Assembly (NCBI GenBank): GCA_002083475.1
Contig: LWDI01000061.1
Span: 1 to 41,530, forward strand
From: Proteobacteria bacterium SG_bin5
Lineage (GTDB): Bacteria; Pseudomonadota; Alphaproteobacteria; Sphingomonadales; Sphingomonadaceae
DNA length: 41,530 nucleotides
Reading direction: 5' to 3'
The translations under genes and the position numbers were made by a program. The notes under the pieces are model-generated. The model made no database searches. It saw nothing but the letters and a program-made list of their open reading frames with translations, and was not told where the DNA came from. This document shows positions 16,267 to 24,472 of this stretch, piece after piece (position 1 is the first letter of the stretch; each line of letters begins with the position of its first letter).

Positions 16267-18686
16267 CAGGCATCGTCCCTATAGGCGGCGCGCCCGCGCG
16301 CAGCGTTCAGCCGCTCGATCTCGGCCATGATCTTGCGGGCGAGATCCTTGGGATCGGACTCTCCCCCGGCGCTCACCTGGATGGTGTAGTTGTTGATGAC
16401 CGGCGCGGCGCCACCGCCTGCCGCCGGCCCCGCGCTTGCGCCCGGGCGCGCGGCGAGCGCACCGCCGGGGGAGAGTGCAAGCGCCGAGCCGGCGGCGGCG
16501 CCGACCAATCGCCCCGCCTGCCGCTGCAGCGCGCTCACCGGCCCGCCGCCGCCGCGATCGAGGCCCTGGCTGAGTCCCGCCATCATGTGCCCGCCGATCG
16601 CGGCGAACACCCGGCTGGGCGATTTGATGCCGAGCACCCCCTTGATCGCGCTGATCATCTGCGCGCCGAGCGCCATCACGTGGCGCGCCACGGCCCCCGG
16701 ATCGAGCGCGGTGAGCAGTGCCTGCAACATGAAGCGCCCGATCTGCCCCCAGCTCGGCACCAGCCCGCGAAGATAGCTCACCCCCTGGCCGAACGCGGCG
16801 GTGATCCCCGCCCAAAGCCGCCCGAAAAAGGCGCTGATCGGCGTCCAATAGCGGTAGATGAGATAGACCGCGCCGACGAGCGCGCCGACCAGGGCGACCG
16901 TGGCCCAGACCGGCAGCCCGATCGCGGCGGCGAGTGCCCCGAACACGGGCGCGACGAACTGCGCGGCGGTGCGCAGCCAGGTGAACACCGTGCCGAGCTT
17001 CGTGAACCATCCGATAAGGTTGGCGAGTCCGCCACCCAGAAAGCCGATGAAGCTTCCCACCGTACCGAGCACGGTGAGGACGGGGCCAACCGCCGAAAAG
17101 ATCGTGGCCAGCCCTTGAGCCACAACCGGGTTACGATCAGCCCAAGCAGATAATCCGTCAACAAAATTGCCGGTGACCTCAAGCAGCCGCGTGAGCGTGG
17201 GCAGCAGCAGATTGCCCGCCACCACCTGCAACCGTTCGAGCTGGGCATTGAACTTGCGCTGGGCGGCGGCGCCATCCTTGCTGATGCGCCCCTGGAAATC
17301 GGCCTCGACCGTGCCGGTCGCCTTGAGCGCGTCGGCCCTGATCTTTCGATAGTCGGCGAGATCGGCAACCAATGGGCGCAGCGCGGCCTGCACCTGCGCA
17401 TCGCCGAACAGATAGGAGAGCTTGGAGAGATCGCCCTTGGTGGCCCTGATCGTCTGCTCGATGATCGCCTCGATCGGCGACTTGCCGACCTTGGCCGCCT
17501 TCTGGAGCTCGGCCTGGAGATTGATCCCGAATTTGGAGAAATTCCCGGCGGTCTCCTTGGCGTTGATCTTGTTGAGCAGGTTCAAGAGATTGTTCGCGGC
17601 GGTGCCGCTGTCGCCCGCGCCCTTGCGCGCGATCTGCGCGGCGGCGGCAAGATCGGCGATTGCGCCGACGCCGCGCTGCCCCAGCCCGGCAGCGGCAGCG
17701 GTGAGAGCGGGGAATTGCGCGGCCATGTCCTTCAATTCGAATGCGCCGTCCTTGCCCGCCTGCGCCATCACGTCGAGCGTGCGCGCCACCTGGCCGATCG
17801 GCACCTTGAGATTGTCGACCGCCGAATAGGTGGCGCTGGAAAGATCAGTGATCTCCGCCTTGTAAGCGGTCGCGGCGCGACCGATCGGCGCGATCAGCCG
17901 TGCGGCGAGCTGGGGATCGAGGCCCAGCCCGGCGAGCGTATCGACCCCGCGCGCGAGATCGGTGGGGAGTTGCGCGATCTTCGGCCCGACGCGCAGCAGA
18001 TTATCGCTGATACGCTTGGTCGCTTCCGCCGAAAGATTCGCCTTTTGCCCGATATCGACGATGATCGATTGGAACTCGCGCGCATCGTTCGCCGCGCCAT
18101 AGAGCGGCGCCGCTGCCACGGTTGCGACCGCGCCGGCCGCTGCGAGCTTGCCGCCGGCCGAGCGCAGCCCGGCGCCCGCGCGCTCGATCGCCGCGCGCCG
18201 CCGCAGCGCGTCTTCCTGCCGCTTGAGCTGGCTGGTCGTCTCATAAATCCGGTGGCCGAGCTGCTCTTCATGTTTGCCAAGCTCGGCGACGTCGACCCCG
18301 GCGGCGCCAAGTCCGCGCGACAGGCGCTGCAGCGCCTCGCCCTGGCGCTCGTGGCGCTCGGCCAGCTTCTTCGCGGCGGCCTCGGTTTTTTCCAGCGCGA
18401 TGGCAAGCCGCTTCGGAGGATCGTCCGACGCCGCCAGCTCGGCGCGCAGTTCGGCGGCTTTGGCGCGCGCCCCATCAAGCGCGGTCGCGGTCTCGCGGAG
18501 CCGCTGCTCGGCAACCTTATAGCCGCCGATCTGGGCCTGCGCTGCCTTGAGCGCGGCGAGCTTGCGCGTCGTCTCGGCAGTCGCGCCGCCGAACGCTTTG
18601 GCGCTGGCGGTGAGCGAGCGCAGCGGCCCGCCGAGGCGATCGATCGCCCCGAACAAAACGGTGATGGCGAGTTTGCGATCAGCCAT
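16266..18686 (-). CDS. T: Tail tape measure protein (P2 gpT-like)
   Basis: 806 aa, close to P2 gpT (about 815). Long N-terminal coiled coil (residues 30-200), a TP901-type core (DAREFQSIIVDIGQKANLSA, LARGVDTLAGLGLDPQLAAR), then hydrophobic segments at roughly 500-610 (LTVLGTVGSFIGFLGGGLAN, VFGALAAAIGLPVWATVALV) and a C-terminal tail. Its ATG lies within the last codons of the E' frame. Sets tail length and probably reaches the host membrane at DNA entry. Confidence 0.92.
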   Translation of the reverse strand: MADRKLAITVLFGAIDRLGGPLRSLTASAKAFGGATAETTRKLAALKAAQAQIGGYKVAEQRLRETATALDGARAKAAELRAELAASDDPPKRLAIALEKTEAAAKKLAERHERQGEALQRLSRGLGAAGVDVAELGKHEEQLGHRIYETTSQLKRQEDALRRRAAIERAGAGLRSAGGKLAAAGAVATVAAAPLYGAANDAREFQSIIVDIGQKANLSAEATKRISDNLLRVGPKIAQLPTDLARGVDTLAGLGLDPQLAARLIAPIGRAATAYKAEITDLSSATYSAVDNLKVPIGQVARTLDVMAQAGKDGAFELKDMAAQFPALTAAAAGLGQRGVGAIADLAAAAQIARKGAGDSGTAANNLLNLLNKINAKETAGNFSKFGINLQAELQKAAKVGKSPIEAIIEQTIRATKGDLSKLSYLFGDAQVQAALRPLVADLADYRKIRADALKATGTVEADFQGRISKDGAAAQRKFNAQLERLQVVAGNLLLPTLTRLLEVTGNFVDGLSAWADRNPVVAQGLATIFSAVGPVLTVLGTVGSFIGFLGGGLANLIGWFTKLGTVFTWLRTAAQFVAPVFGALAAAIGLPVWATVALVGALVGAVYLIYRYWTPISAFFGRLWAGITAAFGQGVSYLRGLVPSWGQIGRFMLQALLTALDPGAVARHVMALGAQMISAIKGVLGIKSPSRVFAAIGGHMMAGLSQGLDRGGGGPVSALQRQAGRLVGAAAGSALALSPGGALAARPGASAGPAAGGGAAPVINNYTIQVSAGGESDPKDLARKIMAEIERLNAARGRAAYRDDA

Positions 18687-19124
18687 TGGCCCCGTTCATT
18701 CTATTCCAGCGATCGACAGCGCGGGCGCGCCAGGCGAAGAGTTCGTCGAGCGCCATCGCCTCCATCGTCGCCAGCGGCCAGTGGAACACGGCGGCGATAT
18801 CGGCCATCGCCTCTTCGATCAGGTCGTCGCGATCAGCTTCTCCACCTGCGCGCGCTGCGTCTTGCTCATAAAAAAAATGATCACCTCGCTCGCGCAGGCG
18901 GCGAAATTGACGGGGTCCATCTCCTCCACTTCGGCCGAGGTGAGCGGTGGCATGGTGATGCGCGGCAGCAGTTCGAGGATCTGATCGACCGCGCCGCGTG
19001 TCAGCTCGGAGAGCACCAGCCCGCGCAGCTCGCCGGCTTTCGGCTTGCGGAGTTGCAGCGCCTCGATGATGGTTTCGCCCCGCGCAATGGGCGATTCGAG
19101 GTCGACGGTTACGAGTTCGGCCAT
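18679..19124 (-). CDS. E': Tail assembly chaperone E+E', made by -1 frameshift
   Basis: Reading gpE to the T8 run (minus strand; A run at 18870-18877 on plus) and slipping one base back gives a 148-aa product. The extension contains DDLIEEAMADIAAVFHWPLA then MEAMALDELFAWRARAVDRW, the conserved GpE' pattern, and stops at 18679 inside the start of gene T. P2 uses a T6G slip to make its 142-aa E+E'. Both products are needed for tail assembly in P2. Confidence 0.9.
18819..19124 (-). CDS. E: Tail assembly protein E (P2 gpE-like)
   Basis: 101 aa from ATG at 19124, ending at 18819 in the zero frame. PIARGETIIEALQLRKPKAG and ELRGLVLSELTRGAVDQILE then LLPRITMPPLTSAEVEEMDP are characteristic of gpE. 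The slippery T8 falls at codons 83-85 (Ile-Phe-Phe). Works as a chaperone for the tape measure protein together with the E+E' product. Confidence 0.92.
   Translation of the reverse strand: MAELVTVDLESPIARGETIIEALQLRKPKAGELRGLVLSELTRGAVDQILELLPRITMPPLTSAEVEEMDPVNFAACASEVIIFFMSKTQRAQVEKLIATT
18870..18877 (-). promoter_or_regulatory. Programmed -1 ribosomal frameshift site (T8)
   Basis: Minus-strand ATT-TTT-TTT-ATG with eight consecutive T residues lets both tRNAs re-pair after a one-base backward slip. The -1 frame stays open for 63 codons and encodes the conserved E' domain, so a slip here is strongly supported. Confidence 0.88.
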
Positions 19125-19134
19125 GATCCGGTCC

Positions 19135-19644
19135 TTATTGCTGGAGCGCCGCGCGGATTTCGGCCATGCGGTCGACGCCGTCGACGAGGAAGACGTTGTT
19201 GAGCACGTCGATCTCCACCTCGGTGCGCCCGTTGAGCGTCCAGCGGAGATAGGAGAGGGTGTGCTTGGCGGTCCATTCGGTGTTGTCGCCCGCCTTGGCA
19301 TTGCCGGGGTCCAGCTCGACGAGCTTGCCCTGCGCGATCAGCTCGGCAGCAAGCACGCCCCCGGCGACGTCCTCCTGATAGGCGCCGACGAAACGCAGCA
19401 GCGTTCCGGCCACGCCAACCCGGCCCAGCGTGCGCAGCTTGTTGCGCACCGCGCCGCCATATTTGATTTCCATCTCAAGCTTTTCGAGGCCCATGCCGAT
19501 ATCGACTTCGGCCAGCATGCCGCCGCCGCGATAGCCTTCCACCTTTTCGGCGATCTTCGGCAGCGTGATTTCAGAAGTCAGCCCGATGTAATCCTCGCCG
19601 GATTCGAACAGGCGGAAGTTCTTAAGCTTGTGCGGCAGGCCCAT
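19135..19644 (-). CDS. FII: Major tail tube protein (P2 gpFII-like)
   Basis: 169 aa (P2 FII about 172). MGLPHKLKNFRLFESGEDYI, EITLPKIAEKVEGYRGGGML and VDIGMGLEKLEMEIKYGG are diagnostic of contractile-tail tube proteins. Located between sheath FI and E as in P2. Confidence 0.95.
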   Translation of the reverse strand: MGLPHKLKNFRLFESGEDYIGLTSEITLPKIAEKVEGYRGGGMLAEVDIGMGLEKLEMEIKYGGAVRNKLRTLGRVGVAGTLLRFVGAYQEDVAGGVLAAELIAQGKLVELDPGNAKAGDNTEWTAKHTLSYLRWTLNGRTEVEIDVLNNVFLVDGVDRMAEIRAALQQ

Positions 19645-19664
19645 CGTCTCGGTCCTTTGCTAGA

Positions 19665-20849
19665 TCAGCGGGTGACGGCACTGGCGAGCGCGTCGCCGAA
19701 GCCCGAATAATATTTGGCGGTGATCCGCTGGTTGAGCGTGAGCCCTTCGAGCGGCGCGGCGGGGGTGTAATCATAATCGATCACCAGCTGCCCGCCGGCG
19801 AGCGCCTCGGTCGGGTTGGCCGCCGCGTCGTACCAGCAACGCCCGCCGATCAGCCGGCCTTGCGTCGTCCAACGGCGCAGCGTCGCGTTGGCGGTTTCGA
19901 CGATGTCGCGCACCAGGCTTGGCGTCATCGGCCGATCGACGAAGACCGCCTGCGCGTCGGCGATCGCGTCCTGAATGGCCTGGGCGGTGCGGGTGGCCGG
20001 CTCGAAGGCGAAGAACGGCTCGTCGCTACACGTCCGCACCCCCCAGAAGCGATAGCCGGTCTGGCGGACGATGGTGGTGATCTGCGCGGCGTTGAGCGCG
20101 CCTGCATCGGTCGAGTTGTCGCGGATGTCGAAATTGACGTCCTTGTTGATGCCGGTGAACCCCTCGACCGGGATGTTGCTGAGCGCGCGGTGCCAGCCCA
20201 CCGTCTCATCAAGCGCGGCGCGCACGCCGAGCGCGGTGGCGACGGCCTGGCCATCCCAGCCGGTGGCATCGGGCCAGAGCAGCATCAGCTCGCGCGCGCT
20301 GAATTCGCCGCGATAGGTGACCGCGTCGGCGATCGTCGCCGCGAGCGCGGCCTGAGGCCGGGCGGCGGCGTAGATCATCCCGCGCAGCCGCTTGGCGACC
20401 GGCAACAGCGCGGTGACCACGGCCTGGCTGTCGAGCCCCGGCACCCCCAGAATCCGCGGGCGCACGCCGACCAGCGCCTCTGCCGCGAGCAGCGCCTGCA
20501 GGCCCTGATAGCTGCCGCCGACCGCGCCGCCGATGATCGCCTGCTCGGTGGCGGCGGCGTTCTGGCCCGGCGCGACGCGGACGACGACGACGAGCGGAGA
20601 TCCCTGATCGGCGATCGCGCTCAGCGCGCGGGCGAGCGTGCCGCCGGTGCCCGCCAGCCCCACCGCGCGGCGCACGTCGGTGATCAGCACCGGGCGGTTG
20701 ACCGGGAAGGCCGCATCGAGCGCTTGCGTCGCCGCGCCGGCGGCGGCGGTGGCGGTGGCGACCAGGCCGATCACCGCCGTGGACTTCTCCAGGATCGGAC
20801 GGACGCCATCGACCGGCTCGGTGACAAGAATGCCGTGAAAATAGGTCAT
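19665..20849 (-). CDS. FI: Tail sheath protein (P2 gpFI-like)
   Basis: 394 aa (P2 FI about 396). FHGILVTEPVDGVRPILEKS, STAVIGLVATA, VNRPVLITDVRRAVGLAG, GYRFWGVRTCSDEPFFAFEP and LIGGRCWYDAAANP follow the sheath pattern. ATG overlaps the gpW stop (ATGA), so in this phage the sheath gene is coupled to the baseplate genes V-W. Confidence 0.96.
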   Translation of the reverse strand: MTYFHGILVTEPVDGVRPILEKSTAVIGLVATATAAAGAATQALDAAFPVNRPVLITDVRRAVGLAGTGGTLARALSAIADQGSPLVVVVRVAPGQNAAATEQAIIGGAVGGSYQGLQALLAAEALVGVRPRILGVPGLDSQAVVTALLPVAKRLRGMIYAAARPQAALAATIADAVTYRGEFSARELMLLWPDATGWDGQAVATALGVRAALDETVGWHRALSNIPVEGFTGINKDVNFDIRDNSTDAGALNAAQITTIVRQTGYRFWGVRTCSDEPFFAFEPATRTAQAIQDAIADAQAVFVDRPMTPSLVRDIVETANATLRRWTTQGRLIGGRCWYDAAANPTEALAGGQLVIDYDYTPAAPLEGLTLNQRITAKYYSGFGDALASAVTR

Positions 20850-21223
20850 TGCGGAGTCCTCAATGCGTTGAGCGGGAGCGTGAGTTTCGTGAGCGCGTTC
20901 GGATCGGGATCGTCGGTGCGGCGCCCCTCGAGCCTGAGGGTGAAGCTGCCGGCGGCGGCAACGTCGCCCTCCGGCTGCACGATGCCGACGCGGGTGAGGC
21001 GCAAGCGCGGCTCCCAGCGCCGCAGCGCCTCGGCGACGGCGGCGAACAGGCGCAGCCGGCCCAGGCCGTTCATGGGCTGGTCGATCAGTTCGAAGAGCGT
21101 GCTGCCATAGTCGCGGCGGATGACGCGGCTGCCGATCGGCGTCGACAGGATATCGCCGATCGACTGGGCGAGATGCGCGTCGCCCGAAAGCTGGCGGCCG
21201 GTGGCGGCATCGACCCCGATCAT
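20846..21223 (-). CDS. W: Baseplate protein W (gp25-like)
   Basis: 125 aa. SIGDILSTPIGSRVIRRDYG, STLFELIDQPMNG and AVAEALRRWEPRLRLTRVGI are the gpW/gp25 baseplate wedge signature. Coupled upstream to a 39-aa membrane peptide and downstream to the sheath gene. Confidence 0.95.
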   Translation of the reverse strand: MIGVDAATGRQLSGDAHLAQSIGDILSTPIGSRVIRRDYGSTLFELIDQPMNGLGRLRLFAAVAEALRRWEPRLRLTRVGIVQPEGDVAAAGSFTLRLEGRRTDDPDPNALTKLTLPLNALRTPQ

Positions 21224-21339
21224 CGGATCAACCCCAGAATTAAACCGAGCGCGATGCCGAACATCAGCAGCACCGCGCAGAGCATCGCCCAGCCGATGAC
21301 GAGATAAGCGGCGGTGACATGCGGGGGGTGCTCGCGCAT
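21220..21339 (-). CDS. 39-residue single-pass membrane protein
   Basis: MREHPPHVTAAYLVIGWAML then CAVLLMFGIALGLILGLIR: one transmembrane helix at about 11-36. ATG overlaps the gpV stop (TGATG) and its stop overlaps the gpW ATG (ATGA), so it is tightly embedded between two baseplate genes. P2 has no gene here. Function unknown. Confidence 0.65.
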   Translation of the reverse strand: MREHPPHVTAAYLVIGWAMLCAVLLMFGIALGLILGLIR

Positions 21340-21869
21340 CAGGCCGGCACCCCCGATTGCCCGCTGCCCGGCTGCACCTGGCCGTGGCGGTGGTTCTTGA
21401 GGCTGACGCCGTCGGCGATCACATCGGTTTCGGCGGTGAGCGTGCCTTTGACCAGCACGTCGGCATCAAGCGTGATCCCGCCGGGCGCCACGATCGTCGC
21501 GGTGGCGCCGTCGGGCAGCAGCGCCTCGAGCTTATGGCCCTCCGGATCATAGGCGATTTCGGCGCCATCCGCGAAGCGGATCAGCTCGCGCTTGCTGTTG
21601 CCCGCCGGTGGGAAGCTCTGGAAGGCGATGCCGCGCAGCGCGATCGCCCCCTCGATATCGCCCTCGGGCGCGAGCAGCTGCACCTGCTCGCCGACCGTGG
21701 GGAGCGACCAGGCGCGGGTAGCGCCATGCGGGCCGAGCAGCCAACGCACCGGCTGGGTCTCGATCTCGCCGACCCGCACCGTTACCCGCGCGCTGGCGGC
21801 ATCGACCGAGGCGACGGTGCCATAGCGCAGCAGGTTGCCGATCAGGCTGGGGAGATCATCATCGCGCAT
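21339..21869 (-). CDS. V: Baseplate spike protein V (P2 gpV-like)
   Basis: 176 aa from ATG at 21869; a GTG at 21878 in the same frame is the alternative. LIGNLLRYGTVASVDAASAR, VRVGEIETQPVRWL and WSLPTVGEQVQLLAPEGDIE form the OB-fold, followed by GAIALRGIAF and a repetitive beta-strand C-terminus ending VSLKNHRHGQVQPGSG, the histidine-bearing tip region of gpV-type central spikes. No clear ribosome site; the Ogr-type palindrome centre is 57 bases upstream of the ATG. Confidence 0.93.
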   Translation of the reverse strand: MRDDDLPSLIGNLLRYGTVASVDAASARVTVRVGEIETQPVRWLLGPHGATRAWSLPTVGEQVQLLAPEGDIEGAIALRGIAFQSFPPAGNSKRELIRFADGAEIAYDPEGHKLEALLPDGATATIVAPGGITLDADVLVKGTLTAETDVIADGVSLKNHRHGQVQPGSGQSGVPA

Positions 21870-21913
21870 CGCCGGCACGCTGGCGAGCGCGCCCCGACTA
21901 GGCGAGGGCGCGT

Positions 21914-21938
21914 TGTTGTAAGCGCGCGGTTTACAACA
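21914..21938 (-). promoter_or_regulatory. Ogr-type late activator site before V
   Basis: TGTTGT-N13-ACAACA, with an A/T-flanked GCGCGCG core, centred at 21926. It matches the sites at 27159-27183 and 35715-35739. P2 Ogr sites are TTGT-N12-ACAA dyads near -55 of late promoters. This copy would drive V through D. Confidence 0.75.
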
Positions 21939-21944
21939 CGGGAA

Positions 21945-24005
21945 TCAGGCGGCGCGAACCCGAATGACATCGGCCGCGAGATTCTCGACGCTCTTCCACC
22001 GCATCTCCCAGCCGAGATGGCCATCCTCGGCCGCCATGTCGAAGTTGCCGCCGAAAGAGACGGCAATCACCGCGTTCTCAGCGGTGCTGTCATAAGCCAG
22101 AGTGATCGTGCCCCCGCCCAGGCCGTCGTCACGGCGCGCCGCTTGCTCGGTGAAGGTGATTATCAGCTTGTTCGCCGACGTGCCGCGGCCCGCCAATATC
22201 TTGACGTCATAGATCGCCGAATACATGCGGAAAATTGTACCATTGGCGTTGTAACCTACATAGCGCAGCGCCAACGTGCCGAACAACGCCCGAAAGTTGC
22301 GAGGGCCTGGCGTCTGAATTGACTGTATTGTGATTATGTTGAAGACATTACTATTGATGTCAAACGACTTCGCCGCCACACCGCCACAGTAATCGTTACC
22401 GAAATACTGGGCATAGCTCGGGTAGAAGTTGACATTCTCCCCTTCTAGTCGAACATGCGGCGGGGTCGCCGTCGGGAAATTGGCGTGGCAGTTGCGGAGC
22501 GTGATGACGCTGTCATCCACATCCCAGCGGTAGGGCTGGAAACCATCTGCAATCGCCGGGCTATAGCCCGCCGTTTGGCCGGTGAAATGGCAGCTATCGA
22601 AGAGGATGTTCTTGGCGCGCCGCGCCCTCAAAACGTATTCCTGAGTTTTTTCGAAGTAACCGCTTTGCACCAGGAACGATCCGTTGACATCCTCGACATC
22701 GATCGTCGCGCCAAAAGGCCCGTCGATATCGGCGATGACGTTGTTAAAGGCGGCAGGCGCAGGATCGAGCAAATCGACCTGTGTCGGGCTGATGACATCG
22801 GCGATCGCGGTTCGAAATGGCTCACCGATGCCGTTGGCGCGCTGCACCACGATGCCGCGACCTTTATGGGCGGCGGTGAAAGCGCCGGTCGCGCTCGTCA
22901 AACGTTGCTGCCCGTTGGCGATGGTTGCATCGAACACCCGCAACCGGGCGACCGCGCCGCGTCCCTCGAAGCGCGGCGCGATCAGGGCGACGCCTTGGCA
23001 GGTGCGCAGGCGGAGCGAGGACACAGCATGGTCGGTGAACTGGGTGCCCACCGTCATCAGCAGATTAGTCGTCCAGTCGTTGACGCGGATGCCGTAGGGC
23101 GCCGCGCTCAGCGTGCCACCAAAGAGATAGGTGGTCTGCAGCAGCTTGTTCGCTTCGATGTTGGCCTTGGTCTGAAGCGCCATGCTGACGCCCCAGAGTG
23201 TGAGGTTCGCATTCTCGGACGCCGCGTTGAGCTTTACGCCATGAGTGCCGCCGAAAAGCTGCAAATCCTTCAAGACCCCGCCAACCCAGCCATAAGGATC
23301 CGCGTTGGTTAGGATCGGCGCCTGAAGGTTCTTGTTCTGGCTGTTGAGCACCGAGCTCGGCCCGTCGCCGCGCAGAAAGGCATGGCCGGGCAGGCCGAGC
23401 GCGGCGGTACGGTGATAATGGCCTGCAGGCACGATCAAGGGGGCGGGATATTGATCGTTGGTCGCAGCGTCGGCGATGGCTGCCTGAAATGCGGGGAGAT
23501 CATCGGTCCAGCGATCGCCAACCGCGCCCTTGTCCCGCACTGTTTTCAAATCGCGGCCGAGCTTTTCGGACAGCCAACGCTTGATCGAACCGGCGCCGGG
23601 GGCCTGCAGGCCGACATTCGCGCCGCCCTGGTCGCTCGCCAGCGCATCTCGAAGGCGGTTGCGCCGGGTGAATCCCCGGCCGTTGGCATCCAGAACGCTG
23701 CTTTCGGGGTCGGCATCGACGGCATCGGCATCGATTTCGGGATCATATATCCAAGGTTCTGCCTCGTCGGCGAGCCAGATGAGATCGGTTCCTTCGGGCA
23801 CTTCGGCGATGGCGACGTCTTCGCGGCGTGCATAGGTGTTGTTGCTGCCCCCGGGCGGCCCCCGAAACGCGGCCGGCAAGAGCGCGGCCACGCTATTGAG
23901 GAGCATCGCAAGGCTAAGGCCCCGCGTGACGCCGTCCTGAACGATCGGCAGTCGCTCGGTGCCGTCGAGGAGCCGCCCGACCAGCGGCAGGCCAGAAATC
24001 TTCAC
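21945..24005 (-). CDS. Tailspike / receptor-binding protein with beta-helix
   Basis: 686 aa from GTG at 24005, which overlaps the upstream stop (GTGA). The N-terminus (MKISGLPLVGRLLDGTERLP) is the short particle-attachment motif of many tail fibres and spikes. IKRWLSEKLGRDLKTVRDKG, AVGDRWTDDLPAFQAAIADA and PLIVPAGHYHRTAALGLP mark the start of a pectate-lyase-like beta-helix; many short repeating strands follow. Base composition is clearly less GC-rich than neighbours, typical of exchanged receptor modules. Probably binds or degrades a surface polysaccharide; the substrate cannot be told. Confidence 0.8.
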   Translation of the reverse strand: MKISGLPLVGRLLDGTERLPIVQDGVTRGLSLAMLLNSVAALLPAAFRGPPGGSNNTYARREDVAIAEVPEGTDLIWLADEAEPWIYDPEIDADAVDADPESSVLDANGRGFTRRNRLRDALASDQGGANVGLQAPGAGSIKRWLSEKLGRDLKTVRDKGAVGDRWTDDLPAFQAAIADAATNDQYPAPLIVPAGHYHRTAALGLPGHAFLRGDGPSSVLNSQNKNLQAPILTNADPYGWVGGVLKDLQLFGGTHGVKLNAASENANLTLWGVSMALQTKANIEANKLLQTTYLFGGTLSAAPYGIRVNDWTTNLLMTVGTQFTDHAVSSLRLRTCQGVALIAPRFEGRGAVARLRVFDATIANGQQRLTSATGAFTAAHKGRGIVVQRANGIGEPFRTAIADVISPTQVDLLDPAPAAFNNVIADIDGPFGATIDVEDVNGSFLVQSGYFEKTQEYVLRARRAKNILFDSCHFTGQTAGYSPAIADGFQPYRWDVDDSVITLRNCHANFPTATPPHVRLEGENVNFYPSYAQYFGNDYCGGVAAKSFDINSNVFNIITIQSIQTPGPRNFRALFGTLALRYVGYNANGTIFRMYSAIYDVKILAGRGTSANKLIITFTEQAARRDDGLGGGTITLAYDSTAENAVIAVSFGGNFDMAAEDGHLGWEMRWKSVENLAADVIRVRAA

Positions 24006-24472
24006 GGCACCGTCTCCCAAAGCGCGTTCTCGACGGGGTTGAAGGCCTCCAAGGCGGGGCGTTCGAGATCGGCCAGCAACGCCTCGATTTCGTTCGATCG
24101 AGCGCGGATCGCATCGATTCGCGCGCGGCGATCGAGGGCGGCATTCGCCAGCTCGTTCAGGTGGCCGACCAGCGCGGCCGCTGCGAGCGCTGCATTATCA
24201 TTCGCCTGACGGTGCAGCGGCGCGATTGCGAGGATGCGCCGCCGAGCCTCGGCCTTGATCGCGCGCGTTTTGGCCGCGCGGATGGCCTCGATCCGGCTGG
24301 CCGGCATCTCCAGGCGCGGGCGGCCGCGCGCGTCGCTGACGATCCGCCCGCCGCGCGCATTGCCCGCGAGCAAGGCCCGGTGGCGCTTGTCGCTCACCGG
24401 CACCGCGTCATCGGGGAGATCGTGGATCCCGCCATGGAGAAAGCCGGCGCGGCTCGCGCTCCAATGGATCAT
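24002..24472 (-). CDS. Tail fibre assembly-like protein
   Basis: 156 aa. The first 55 residues (WSASRAGFLHGGIHDLPDDA, VPVSDKRHRALLAGNARGGR, IVSDARGRPRL) follow the tail-fibre assembly protein pattern; the rest is helical (RIEAIRAAKTRAIKAEARRR). Coupled to gene H upstream and the spike gene downstream, where a P2 G-type chaperone is expected. Confidence 0.75.
   Translation of the reverse strand: MIHWSASRAGFLHGGIHDLPDDAVPVSDKRHRALLAGNARGGRIVSDARGRPRLEMPASRIEAIRAAKTRAIKAEARRRILAIAPLHRQANDNAALAAAALVGHLNELANAALDRRARIDAIRARSNEIEALLADLERPALEAFNPVENALWETVP

Noticed and set aside
14781..21110. Several long plus-strand frames opposite the tail genes (14781-15914, 17715-19202, 19860-21110)
   Set aside because: All mirror well-supported minus-strand tail genes; composition is Arg/Ala/Gly/His-rich without motifs or ribosome sites.
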